Made by a program: the position numbers and the translations under genes. The notes beneath the pieces are model-generated. The model did not search any database, was not told where the DNA came from, and saw nothing but the letters and a program-made list of their open reading frames with translations. Of a stretch of DNA of 64,000 bases, positions 53,502-61,468 are shown one piece after another (within the stretch, counting starts at the first letter, position 1; the number at the start of each line of letters is the position of its first letter). This stretch comes from Ruminococcaceae bacterium UBA3215 (GTDB lineage: Bacteria > Bacillota > Clostridia > Oscillospirales > Ruminococcaceae), in NCBI GenBank assembly GCA_002363155.1, contig DEWH01000005.1, positions 1 through 64,000 of the forward strand, given 5' to 3'.

Positions 53502-53837
53502 ATGATTTGCAGAAATTGCGGAAAAGTACTTGAGGAAGGTGAGCTGTTCTGTCCTGACTGCGGTACAAAAGCGGAAGCCGTGACGGAGTCTCTTATTCAG
53601 GATAACTCATCAGACGCGCCGTACAGCAGCGCGTCATACACTGCCGAACCGCAGGTAAATCAGTATGCGCAGGGAATGTATAATACACAGCCTGCTCCTG
53701 CTCAGAGCGCTCCGGCAAAGCAGAAGGAATTTTTCGGCAGGGGCGCATTCATACTCTGCCTTATAGTGATAGCAATACTTTCGGGAACTGCCGGTGCATT
53801 TGCGTACCTGTACTTCTCGCTTCTGGGGACTATATGA
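53502..53837 (+). CDS. Zinc-ribbon single-pass membrane protein
   Basis: 111 aa. An N-terminal zinc ribbon (CRNCGKVLEEGELFCPDCG) is followed by a disordered Gln/Ala/Pro stretch and a C-terminal membrane helix (about residues 86-108). Such small proteins are common in Clostridia and of unknown role. The stop overlaps the next start by 4 bases, so the two are translated together. Confidence 0.85.
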   Translation: MICRNCGKVLEEGELFCPDCGTKAEAVTESLIQDNSSDAPYSSASYTAEPQVNQYAQGMYNTQPAPAQSAPAKQKEFFGRGAFILCLIVIAILSGTAGAFAYLYFSLLGTI

Positions 53838-54469
53838 CTTACTATACCGAATACCGCATAAAACAGGCGGTGAAATTTGCTGCGGTAGTTATTGCCGCGG
53901 CGATCATAGGCATACTTATCGGTCATCTCGTCAGCAATTACGAGATGAGGTTCATGCTTTCGCGGAAATACCACGGAACATACAAGGGCATTGAGGTATA
54001 TACGTCGGGCCTGCTTGATGAGCAGAATTTCCGTGCGCACGCACAGATGCTCGGAACTGCGCCGGATAAGCTTACCGAATGCTGCGACAGGCTGTATTTC
54101 ACGGGTACGGATCTTGAACTGCCGGGATATGATGCCGGTCTTGGTTCGGCGCTCGGACTTACGCAGAACCGCACGGTGTACATCTCAACGGAAAGCTTCA
54201 GCTCATACGTCGTTTATCACGAGCTTTTCCACGCCTACGACAACACTCACGGCAGCCCGCTTTCTTCGTCCGACGAGTTCATGAAGCTGTATGCATCGAA
54301 CCGGAGGGTGATCCCGGTATTTGCCGCTGACAGTTCGGCTTATCTGTCGGAGTTTTTCGCGCAGGCGGGAGCCATGTATCTGCTGATGCCCGCTGAGCTT
54401 AAGTACTCTGCGCCAGATCTTTATGATTATTATGATGAGACACTCGGATTCGGTGAGGAGTCATACTAA
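53834..54469 (+). CDS. Membrane-anchored putative zinc metallopeptidase
   Basis: 211 aa. One N-terminal membrane helix (about residues 13-35) precedes an external domain with VVYHELFHAYDNTHG, an HExxH zinc site (residues about 127-131). About 45 residues on, SEFFAQAGAMYLL offers the third ligand Glu. The layout recalls lethal-factor-type or gluzincin-like peptidases, but no named family is certain. It overlaps the zinc-ribbon gene by 4 bases. The stop codon adjoins a family C repeat. Confidence 0.75.
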   Translation: MTYYTEYRIKQAVKFAAVVIAAAIIGILIGHLVSNYEMRFMLSRKYHGTYKGIEVYTSGLLDEQNFRAHAQMLGTAPDKLTECCDRLYFTGTDLELPGYDAGLGSALGLTQNRTVYISTESFSSYVVYHELFHAYDNTHGSPLSSSDEFMKLYASNRRVIPVFAADSSAYLSEFFAQAGAMYLLMPAELKYSAPDLYDYYDETLGFGEESY

Positions 54470-54577
54470 ATCAGCATCTATCTGCAGACAAAACCAAGTA
54501 ATTTCGTCACGATTCAGATATGCGCGCAGAGCGCGCTCCATAATTGTGCATTGTGCATTGTGAATTGTGCATTTGTC
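54468..54577. repeat. Dispersed 110-bp repeat, family C (copy 2)
   Basis: Inverse copy of 40580-40689 at high identity. It includes CGTCACGATTCAGATATGCG, the GCGCGCAGAGCGCGC palindrome and tandem ATTGTGCATTGTG units. It begins inside the stop codon of the metallopeptidase gene. Confidence 0.88.
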
Positions 54578-54603
54578 TATATAGTTGTAGTTTGTACAGA
54601 AAA

Positions 54604-54643
54604 AGACCGGTGAAACTTTTGGTTTCATCGGTCTCAGTTTTTT
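54604..54643 (+). terminator. Terminator after the metallopeptidase gene
   Basis: AGACCGGTGAAAC (54604-54616) pairs with GTTTCATCGGTCT (54622-54634, one G-T pair), followed by six T. Confidence 0.88.
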
Positions 54644-54714
54644 CAAAAAGCTTTTTTATTATGCAGATATTCCCCGATCTCAGGTGAAGTGGATCGGATC
54701 TTCTCCGTTGCCGT

Positions 54715-55281
54715 TTACTTCATGAATGGGAAGGAACGGACAATTGCGGGTTCCTTTGCTTTTCCGGCGCATACCTGGAAGAATGCGATTATCTGGAGTA
54801 CAGTTACGATCAGTATGCAGATAGGTGCTGCTATCCAGCCGAGGAACGGTACTATCATAAGGAACGTGCAGAGTATCTCGGTGATCTGGAGCTTCATTGC
54901 CTGTCTTACATGGAACTGGAGGTACTTCGAGTCACGGCTTGCGAGAAGAGCGATAACTACGCCGATAACGCTCAGCATATATGTAGCCATGGCATATACC
55001 TTGTTGTCGGAAATATCCTTCGGATCAAATTCGGACGTGTGATCGTACTGATCCGCAGGTGCCTGCTGATACTGATACTGCTGTTGCTGCTGATACTGGT
55101 ACTGCTGCTGTTGCTGCTGGGGAGCGGGAGCAGGTATCGGTGCGGGTGCTGCCTGTTCGGGCGCGGGCTGCTGAGCTGCGGGCTGTTCGGAAGCGGGAGC
55201 AGCATTTACGGGAGCGCCGCAGGACGTGCAGAAAACGGAACCGTCAGGCACCTGTGCGCCGCATTTTGTACAAAAAGCCAT
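54715..55281 (-). CDS. Zinc-ribbon protein with DUF4870-like membrane domain
   Basis: 188 aa. Zinc ribbon CTKCGAQVPDGSVFCTSCG, then a Pro/Ala and Gln/Tyr-rich linker (runs of QQQQQ and QYQYQ). A three-helix membrane domain follows: MATYMLSVIGVVIALLA, SKYLQFHVRQAMKLQITEIL and FLGWIAAPICILIVTVLQII. The LQFHVRQAM block is typical of DUF4870/Tic20-like proteins. Function unknown. AAGGAG precedes the ATG. Promoter at 55335-55363. Confidence 0.85.
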   Translation of the reverse strand: MAFCTKCGAQVPDGSVFCTSCGAPVNAAPASEQPAAQQPAPEQAAPAPIPAPAPQQQQQQYQYQQQQQYQYQQAPADQYDHTSEFDPKDISDNKVYAMATYMLSVIGVVIALLASRDSKYLQFHVRQAMKLQITEILCTFLMIVPFLGWIAAPICILIVTVLQIIAFFQVCAGKAKEPAIVRSFPFMK

Positions 55282-55334
55282 AATAAATTTCTCCTTCAGA
55301 TACAGTTTTGAACCGTTGGTTCTATATCTCTTAT

Positions 55335-55363
55335 ATTATATCATTACCGTCACATTTTGTCAA
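55335..55363 (-). promoter_or_regulatory. Promoter for the DUF4870-like gene
   Basis: On the minus strand TTGACA (55358-55363), 17 bp, TATAAT (55335-55340). Both hexamers are perfect. Confidence 0.85.
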
Positions 55364-55403
55364 CATTACAAGATAAATATACAGTAAACATTTTTCGGCA
55401 AAA

Positions 55404-55439
55404 ATATCCCGCCGCAGAGGTTTATATGCGGCGGGATAT
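55404..55439 (-). terminator. Terminator of the GH25 gene
   Basis: ATATCCCGCCGCA (55404-55416) pairs with TGCGGCGGGATAT (55427-55439). On the minus strand it is followed by TTTTTG. Confidence 0.9.
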
Positions 55440-55441
55440 GC

Positions 55442-56857
55442 TTACATGTTGTTGAGATGATACTTTTTGAAGATCGTCGGCCAGTCTTTATAGCTGTAGT
55501 CGAGATCTATCTCGTTCTGTATGCCGTTTACCTTTCCGGTGAATGAGTACTGCCAGATATAATAGCCGCCGTCGTAGGTGACTTCATCGCCTACCTGTGC
55601 GAGCCATACCGCGTACTTGTCGAGGGTGTTCATTTCGAGATAAGTTTCGATCCACGCCTTGTACGAATAGAACATCGGGAAGTAGTGGTTCTCCATAAGC
55701 ACTTCAAAGAACGCGTCGATCATGTTGGTGAGCTTCTTCTTGCCGATCTTGCCCTGGTACTGTTCCTCCATATCGAGGATAACGGGGTATTGTATCTGGT
55801 AATCCTTGATGACCTGGACGAAGAATTCCGCTTCCTCGCGGGCTTCTTCCACTGACGAAGCGTAGCTGTAGAAGTAAACGCCCACATCAATGCCGTATTT
55901 CTGCGCTTCCTCTATGTTGCGCCGGAAGCATACATCTTCAGCCATGGGCTTCTCTTCGGATATGTATCCTCTTGCAGCTCTTATTATTGCGAACTCAACG
56001 CCGGAAGCAGCTACCTTTTCCCAGTCTATACTGTCGCCCTGCGCCCACGAAACATCTATTCCCTTGCGGAATACGTCCGGTTCATCTATGAGGATATCGA
56101 CGGTCATTTCCTCGTATTCGTATTCGGGTCTGCCGTCAATGAGCTGACCGCTCCTGGTGAGGGTAATGGTCTTGAATCTTGTGTATGTGGCCACCTCGTT
56201 AAGTACTATCTTACCGCTGCACTTTACGTTTGATGCGGTACCTATGGTAAGGTGACCGCTCACATCTATAACGCCGTTCAGCGAAATTGCCATTTTTCCG
56301 CGGAGTTCGAGGGTGCTGTTCTGTGTGGTGGTTATCGTACCGCTCTGTTTTACGTCACTGCTCTTGTAGAAGCTCATAACGCCCTTTACAAGCACGTTCG
56401 CGCCCTTGTATATCTTGACGGCGGAAGATGTTTCCGCAAAACCGCGGTTGAATACGGTCATATTTCCGGAAACGCCGATCTCCGCGCTGACTGACGAACG
56501 GAAAGAGCCGTAGATGTTGAGCTTGCCGCCTTTTTTGACGTTAAGCGAGCCGTAGTTCGAGAGGGTACCGCCTATTGCGACGGAAAGCTCTCCGTAAACG
56601 GTGATCTTTCCGGCTGACATTATTTTGAGATCTCCGCCCTCGCGGACGCTGAGTTTAGTGCCTTCGGGTACGGTTATCGCTTTTCTTACCTTTATATCGG
56701 CAAGGACATAATATGTACGTCCGGCTTTCAGCGTTGCCTGTCCGTCCCAGATGGTTACGGAAGCGGCCGATGACTGAACGGGGAATGAGGCTATCATAAG
56801 GGCGGCGCAGAGCAGTACCGATATTATCAGCCGCACAATTTTTATGTCACGAGTCAT
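55442..56857 (-). CDS. Secreted GH25 lysozyme with repetitive N-terminal domain
   Basis: 471 aa. A signal peptide (cleavage near SSAAS, residue 32) is followed by about 215 residues of short beta-rich repeats (KLSVREGGDLKIMSAGKITVYGE-like, NYGSLNVKKGGKLNIYGS), resembling a beta-solenoid. The C-terminal GH25 domain starts RKGIDVSWAQG and has YPVILDMEEQY, with the catalytic Asp/Glu, and ends IDLDYSYKDW. It cuts the wall glycan between MurNAc and GlcNAc. Its repeats may bind glycan or protein; no standard wall-binding motif is seen. Confidence 0.9.
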   Translation of the reverse strand: MTRDIKIVRLIISVLLCAALMIASFPVQSSAASVTIWDGQATLKAGRTYYVLADIKVRKAITVPEGTKLSVREGGDLKIMSAGKITVYGELSVAIGGTLSNYGSLNVKKGGKLNIYGSFRSSVSAEIGVSGNMTVFNRGFAETSSAVKIYKGANVLVKGVMSFYKSSDVKQSGTITTTQNSTLELRGKMAISLNGVIDVSGHLTIGTASNVKCSGKIVLNEVATYTRFKTITLTRSGQLIDGRPEYEYEEMTVDILIDEPDVFRKGIDVSWAQGDSIDWEKVAASGVEFAIIRAARGYISEEKPMAEDVCFRRNIEEAQKYGIDVGVYFYSYASSVEEAREEAEFFVQVIKDYQIQYPVILDMEEQYQGKIGKKKLTNMIDAFFEVLMENHYFPMFYSYKAWIETYLEMNTLDKYAVWLAQVGDEVTYDGGYYIWQYSFTGKVNGIQNEIDLDYSYKDWPTIFKKYHLNNM

Positions 56858-57167
56858 ACTATCTTCCTTTCGGGGATTTGTGCTTTAAGGGAATAATACA
56901 CAAAGGCTGTGCAGTATTGTCCTTCTTTATTTTCGCATATTTATGCCGAAATGTCAATATTATTTTGTTTTTTTCATTTATTTGACAAAAAATCAAATGC
57001 GGTTTTCCACTTTTTCAACGTTAAAAAGCCGTTAAAAACTGTGTTTTCAGGTGGTTTTGCACCGGTTTTGAGCACTTTCCACAGCAAAAGGACAGTGCGG
57101 ATTTATTTTTATTCTGTTAAAAATTCACTATTTTTTTGCGGTGGACTTAAAACGACATTAAAAACGC
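56858..57167. other. AT-rich gap between the GH25 gene and rpe
   Basis: Long T and A runs and a TTGACA on the minus strand (56955-56960) that could serve the GH25 gene, but its -10 is poor. No gene or stable hairpin was recognised. Confidence 0.5.
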
Positions 57168-57196
57168 TTGACGATAAACGCAATTTAAGGTATTAT
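57168..57196 (+). promoter_or_regulatory. Promoter for rpe
   Basis: TTGACG (57168-57173), 17 bp, TATTAT (57191-57196). Confidence 0.75.
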
Positions 57197-57266
57197 TATT
57201 CTGCATACTGAAAGTATGCCATGCTGTAATCAACAGCGGTTAACTTATGCTGAAAAGAGAAAGAAA

Positions 57267-57905
57267 ATGCCGCAGACAATTGTATCCGCATCAATACTCA
57301 ACTCCGATCTTGCCGATCTTAAAGGAACAGCCGCGCGCGTTGACGCAAGCGGGGCGGAGTGGCTGCACTTCGACGTTATGGACGGCGAATTCGTTGAGAA
57401 CATAACCTTCGGAAGCTCTGTACTGAATGCGGTAAGACCCCATTCCCGCGCCTTCAGGGACGTTCATCTCATGGTGGCTCACCCTATGAGGCAGATAAAG
57501 CTCTTTGCCGAAGCGGGAGCGGATAATATAACATTCCACGTTGAAAGCGACTGCGACCCGGAAGAGGCGATCGCGGAGATACACCGTCTCGGACTTCGCG
57601 CCGGGATCTCGGTAAAGCCGGGAACTCCCGTTTCCGCGATAGAGCCGTACATAGCCGCAGCAGACATGGTGCTTGTGATGACCGTCGAGCCGGGTTACGG
57701 CGGACAGGGTTTCATTCGCTCCACCCTTGACAAGATAAGACAGATCCGGGCTCTTGACCCGGACAAGTACATAGAGGTTGACGGCGGTATAAATCCGGAA
57801 ACTTCAAAACTTGTGCGCGAAGCCGGAGCAAATGTCCTCGTTGCCGGAACATTCCTGTTCCGTGCTGAGGATATGTCTGCTGCGGTAAAGGAACTTCGCG
57901 GCTGA
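57267..57905 (+). CDS. rpe: Ribulose-phosphate 3-epimerase
   Basis: 212 aa. SASILNSDLADL, HFDVMDGEFVENITFG (metal His and Asp), DVHLMVAHP, MTVEPGYGGQGF and EVDGGINPETSKL are all present. It interconverts ribulose- and xylulose-5-phosphate in the pentose phosphate pathway. I chose the ATG at 57267; the in-frame ATG 51 bases upstream adds non-conserved sequence. The MecA-like gene converges 8 bp later. Confidence 0.95.
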   Translation: MPQTIVSASILNSDLADLKGTAARVDASGAEWLHFDVMDGEFVENITFGSSVLNAVRPHSRAFRDVHLMVAHPMRQIKLFAEAGADNITFHVESDCDPEEAIAEIHRLGLRAGISVKPGTPVSAIEPYIAAADMVLVMTVEPGYGGQGFIRSTLDKIRQIRALDPDKYIEVDGGINPETSKLVREAGANVLVAGTFLFRAEDMSAAVKELRG

Positions 57906-57913
57906 ACCGGAGG

Positions 57914-58474
57914 TCATATCAGCTCCGCTATAAGCTCAGCTGCGCCCTCCGCGCATATTTCCCCGCCGTACTCCGTAATATAGGCTATGTCGGATGCCTC
58001 GTCCGTCATCTCGCCGAACTCTTCCGCAAGCCGGCATATTTCGCACATAACTCCGGTCGCAGCGGAAATTATCATGCAGTAATCCGAGCCGAAACGGTAC
58101 AGCGCAGAGTGCTCCGCTTTACCGGAAATACAGCGGCAGAAATGCGCCGCGTCACGGAATGAGCCGATCGTACACATCACTGTCTCCGAGCTGTCCTCAG
58201 TCTCCGGAGGGGGCAGGACTCCCGTGCCGAGAGTCGAAACGTACAGCACACAGCCTCCGTCATCTGACGGGAAAGCTTCAAGGAAGAGACGCTCCGGCTT
58301 CTGACCCTTGAAAAGGGAGCTTTCGGACTGGAACTTTTTCAGAAATCCGGTAAGGCTCCGCTTGGATTCGGCGCTTCTTGCGCGGAGGCTTGCGCTTTCA
58401 AGTGAATAGCGGTCCATATCTCCGCGGGTAAGAACGATCTTTACGGTGTTTCTGCTTAATGTGTCATAGTACAT
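57914..58474 (-). CDS. MecA-like adaptor protein
   Basis: 186 aa, a little shorter than typical MecA. The opening YDTLSRNTVKIVLTRGDMDRYSL matches the MecA start, which reads ..LS.NTIKI.LT..DL, and the C-terminal half has the alternating layout of the ClpC-binding domain. MecA proteins bring substrates to the ClpCP protease and control competence and stress proteins. Identity elsewhere is modest. The ATG at 58474 follows GGAGG; the longer ORF lacks a site. It is divergent from the Rnf-like genes with 37 bp between starts. Confidence 0.65.
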   Translation of the reverse strand: MYYDTLSRNTVKIVLTRGDMDRYSLESASLRARSAESKRSLTGFLKKFQSESSLFKGQKPERLFLEAFPSDDGGCVLYVSTLGTGVLPPPETEDSSETVMCTIGSFRDAAHFCRCISGKAEHSALYRFGSDYCMIISAATGVMCEICRLAEEFGEMTDEASDIAYITEYGGEICAEGAAELIAELI

Positions 58475-58511
58475 GGCGAACCTCCGATAAAATATGTTAT
58501 AAAGGTATAAG

Positions 58512-59909
58512 ATGTCTGACAATACATTTGAACTGCTGGATCTCTTCGACAGCGACGTAAAGCCTTACGACACTGCCGTTGTGAGAAAACAGCGAAAACC
58601 AAGATCTATATACGGCGATCAGCTTATCTGTCTTGCCGCGCTTATGGGAATGAGCGTCTGGCAGAGCGGCTGGCGCGCGCTGGTGATATGCATAGGCTCT
58701 GTGCTTGTGTGCATTATCGCCGATATCGTGTTCTGCCGTATGACAAAGAAAACATATAATCCGAAGGACCTTTCGACTATCGCGGCGGGTCTTTGCATCG
58801 CTCTTATGATGCCCGCGTCCGTGCATTACGGAATAGTCGCCGGAGGTGCTCTTCTTGCGATAGCGGTGAAGCATATTTTCGGCGGAAAGGATAACTATAT
58901 CTTCAACCCCACCTGTGTGGCGATAGCTTTCCTTATTATCTGCTATCCGAATGATATGCTGTCTTACCCGGCAGCGGGAAGCAAGCCGGAGCTGTGGGGA
59001 GATACGGGAGTCCAGCTCGTATCCGGCATCGAGAGCTATCTTCTTAAACTCGGTACTGCCCCCACCGTGAACTACGAGAATTTTATGCTCGGCAATTTTG
59101 CCGGACCTATGGGTACCACCCACATTCTCATTATCGCTGTGTGCGGCATCTGCCTTATGTTCCGCAGATCTCTGTCTCCGCTTGTAATGCTGTGCGGACT
59201 CGGTTCCTACTGCGCACTCACCGCGCTTTTCCCGGTTTTCTCCAATATCGGCGATACGCTGATGCTTGAGCTTTCGGCGGGGTATCTCCTGTTCGGATTC
59301 GTATTTCTTGCGGCTGACCCGCAGACTATGCCTGCTACCGCGGCGGGAAAGATCGTGTACGGGCTGGTGATCGGCATCGTCGGCTGTCTGTTCCGCCATT
59401 TCGGAAAAGTGGAAGGCTCCTTCATCTTCGTCTTGCTTATCGCAAACGCTCTTTCGCTGCATCTCGACGAAGCCTGTGCTTACATCGGCGCCCGCATAAA
59501 GCAGGCGGCAGGATATCTTCACGAAAATATGGGAAGGTACGAAGCGCTCCGTGATTCTGCAGAGAATGAAAGACGCCCGAAACTTACCGATACTATGGAA
59601 ATTATTGTTCCACCGACGAACTACAATATGCCGCCGATAGACAATAAGGTCACAAAAATAAACCGCAGAAAGTCGAATATTGTTACAAGATACGTCGATA
59701 ACCTCCGAATAAGGCGGAAGAAGGAAATGCTCGTCCGCAAGAAACAGGTCAGGGACGAAGAGAACGACTATATGAATTCGATGCGGCGTATGATGTCGAG
59801 GAAGAAAACGCCTGCACAGAAGCCTTCCGAAAAGAAAACGGTTATCGGGCATATCATCAAGCAGCCGCAGAAAAAATCCCGGCAGAAAAACAATAAACAG
59901 GGTCAATAA
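58512..59909 (+). CDS. RnfD/NqrB-like membrane protein, flavin site altered
   Basis: 465 aa against about 320-350 for RnfD. About nine membrane helices lie in residues 38-325, with the RnfD blocks YNPKDLSTIAAGLCIALMMPA and FVFLAADPQTMPATAAGKIVYG. Where RnfD has S-G-A-T-P-L, with the threonine that carries FMN by a phosphoester bond, this protein appears to read S-G-I-E-S-Y before LLKLG, so the threonine is lost. The last 130 residues are a strongly basic cytoplasmic tail (RRKSNIV, IRRKKEMLVRKKQVR, KKSRQKNNK). It heads a D-E-A set without C, G or B. The alignment is from memory. Confidence 0.8.
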   Translation: MSDNTFELLDLFDSDVKPYDTAVVRKQRKPRSIYGDQLICLAALMGMSVWQSGWRALVICIGSVLVCIIADIVFCRMTKKTYNPKDLSTIAAGLCIALMMPASVHYGIVAGGALLAIAVKHIFGGKDNYIFNPTCVAIAFLIICYPNDMLSYPAAGSKPELWGDTGVQLVSGIESYLLKLGTAPTVNYENFMLGNFAGPMGTTHILIIAVCGICLMFRRSLSPLVMLCGLGSYCALTALFPVFSNIGDTLMLELSAGYLLFGFVFLAADPQTMPATAAGKIVYGLVIGIVGCLFRHFGKVEGSFIFVLLIANALSLHLDEACAYIGARIKQAAGYLHENMGRYEALRDSAENERRPKLTDTMEIIVPPTNYNMPPIDNKVTKINRRKSNIVTRYVDNLRIRRKKEMLVRKKQVRDEENDYMNSMRRMMSRKKTPAQKPSEKKTVIGHIIKQPQKKSRQKNNKQGQ

Positions 59910-59948
59910 TGCCGTTATCCAAATAGATTCGGCATAAACGGATATACT

Positions 59949-60854
59949 ATGGAAAACAGGATCAATTTAAACGACGGTCTCATAAAACAGAATATGGTAT
60001 TTATGAGCGGTATGCTTATAGCGCCCGTCATTGCCTGTGCCACATCTCTTTCAAAGAGTCTGGCGCTGTGTTTTGTGTTTTCCTTTGTTTCTTTTGCTGC
60101 AATAATTCTGTGCCGCTTCATACCGAGAACGATAGTCTATACCGTGCGCGTGACGCTCTATACCATCGCTGCCGCAGTATTCTATATCCCGGCGTGTCTG
60201 CTGGCGGAGCTGGTATTCGGTGAAGCTGTGATAACAAGCGCGGGCGTTTATCTTCCGATACTTGTGACGAACTCGCTTATCCTCTCAAAGACCGAGACGC
60301 GTTTTTATCTCGAACCGCCTGCCAATATGGTAAGGGACGTGATCGAATTTATTATCGGATTCGATGCTGCCTGCGCGCTTACCGGATTTTTCCGTGAACT
60401 GCTGGCATCGGGAAGAGTAGGCGGCGCGGAGGTGCCGGTGCTGTTTACGATACCGGCTCTTGAAACGACATTCGGCGGTTTCCTTTTCGTGGGCATAGGC
60501 GCCGGGCTGTTCAGAGCCGTTTATAACCGCAGCAAGAAACGTGCATCGGAGGAAGCGGACGACAGCGAGGATTCCCTTGCCGAGTATGCCGAGGATATGG
60601 GCGAGTTCCTTGTCGGAAAGCACGGCAGGAGTGAGAAGATACGCATATACAAGGCTGCTGTCGGAAAAGCGAAAAATGAGAATGAGCTTCTCGAAATGGA
60701 GTTCCTCAGCAACCGCGACGTTCTTGCCGCGTTTGAAGCCATAGTAAGCGAAGGGCAGGAACTTTCCGCTCCGCCGGAAGAGAATGCGGAGCCCCAGGAA
60801 ACCGGACCCGATGCGGAGGAAAAGGAGGACACAGACAATGGAAGCGTTTCTTAA
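59949..60854 (+). CDS. RnfE/NqrD-like membrane protein, cysteines lost
   Basis: 301 aa against about 200-230 for RnfE. Six membrane helices in residues 15-200. It starts NDGLIKQNMVFMSGMLIAP, which aligns with the family's N-G-L...N-P-V...L-G-L-C-P, but has no cysteine at that place. YLPILVTNSLILSKTE aligns with I-P-L-I-V-V-N-C-x-I-x-G-R with Ser in place of Cys. In Rnf and Nqr these two cysteines help hold an iron centre inside the membrane. An acidic tail of about 100 residues follows (EEADDSEDSLAEYAED, EENAEPQETGPDAEEKED). It overlaps the next gene by 17 bases. Confidence 0.78.
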   Translation: MENRINLNDGLIKQNMVFMSGMLIAPVIACATSLSKSLALCFVFSFVSFAAIILCRFIPRTIVYTVRVTLYTIAAAVFYIPACLLAELVFGEAVITSAGVYLPILVTNSLILSKTETRFYLEPPANMVRDVIEFIIGFDAACALTGFFRELLASGRVGGAEVPVLFTIPALETTFGGFLFVGIGAGLFRAVYNRSKKRASEEADDSEDSLAEYAEDMGEFLVGKHGRSEKIRIYKAAVGKAKNENELLEMEFLSNRDVLAAFEAIVSEGQELSAPPEENAEPQETGPDAEEKEDTDNGSVS

Positions 60855-61434
60855 TGTGATCTCCGCGGCACTTGCGTCGATCTTCGTGCAGAATATGGTG
60901 CTTGAACGCGCACTCGGAGCAAACGTGCTCCTTTACGCGTCCCGGAAAAAGGAGCACGTTATCGGATTTGCGGCGGCGATAGCCTACACCACCACGATAT
61001 CCGCGCCTTTCGCGTGGCTTTTCGACACGATCTTCGGCGGATATGCGAATTACCGCATAATAATGCCGCTGCTGTATGTACTTACAATAGCGCTGATCTA
61101 TATTCTTACGCTTGTGGTGATATGGAGGTTTTTCCCGAAGTTCTTCAAATCCCTCCGGCGCTATGTGCATCTTTCCGTTTTCAACTGCTCCGTGATAGGC
61201 GCGCTGTTCCTCTGCTCACAGCAGGGCAAGGATATATTTGCCTATCTCGGTTACGGCGTGGGAACGGGTCTCGGATTTCTTGTGGCTGCATATCTGCTTT
61301 ACGCGGCTTCCGCAAGGCTCAATTCGCCGCTTATCCCCGCGGCATTCCGGGGATATCCTATAATGATAGTATATGTCGGTATCCTGTCACTTGCTCTTTA
61401 CGCATTCACCGGATATTCGACTTCCGCCCTTTAA
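60838..61434 (+). CDS. RnfA/NqrE-like membrane protein, one cysteine lost
   Basis: 198 aa, normal RnfA length, six membrane helices. It aligns along its length with RnfA: NMVLERALGANVLLYAS against N-F-V-L-S-Q-F-L-G-I-C-P-F-L-G-V-S (Cys lost), VHLSVFNCSVIGALF against L-I-T-T-N-C-A-V-L-G (Cys kept), GYGVGTGLGFLVAAYLLYA and PAAFRGYPIMIVYVGILSLALYAFTG. The ATG at 60838 follows AAAGGAGG. Together with the D- and E-like genes it would form the membrane core of an Rnf-like complex. Confidence 0.8.
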   Translation: MEAFLNVISAALASIFVQNMVLERALGANVLLYASRKKEHVIGFAAAIAYTTTISAPFAWLFDTIFGGYANYRIIMPLLYVLTIALIYILTLVVIWRFFPKFFKSLRRYVHLSVFNCSVIGALFLCSQQGKDIFAYLGYGVGTGLGFLVAAYLLYAASARLNSPLIPAAFRGYPIMIVYVGILSLALYAFTGYSTSAL

Positions 61435-61468
61435 GGGCTGCGCATTTTCCGAAAGGAGACAAAAGGAT

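Noticed and set aside
58497..59906. 469-codon minus-strand frame across the RnfD-like gene
   Set aside because: It is rich in His and Arg in a way typical of antisense frames, with no motif. The plus frame has clear membrane helices and a family match.
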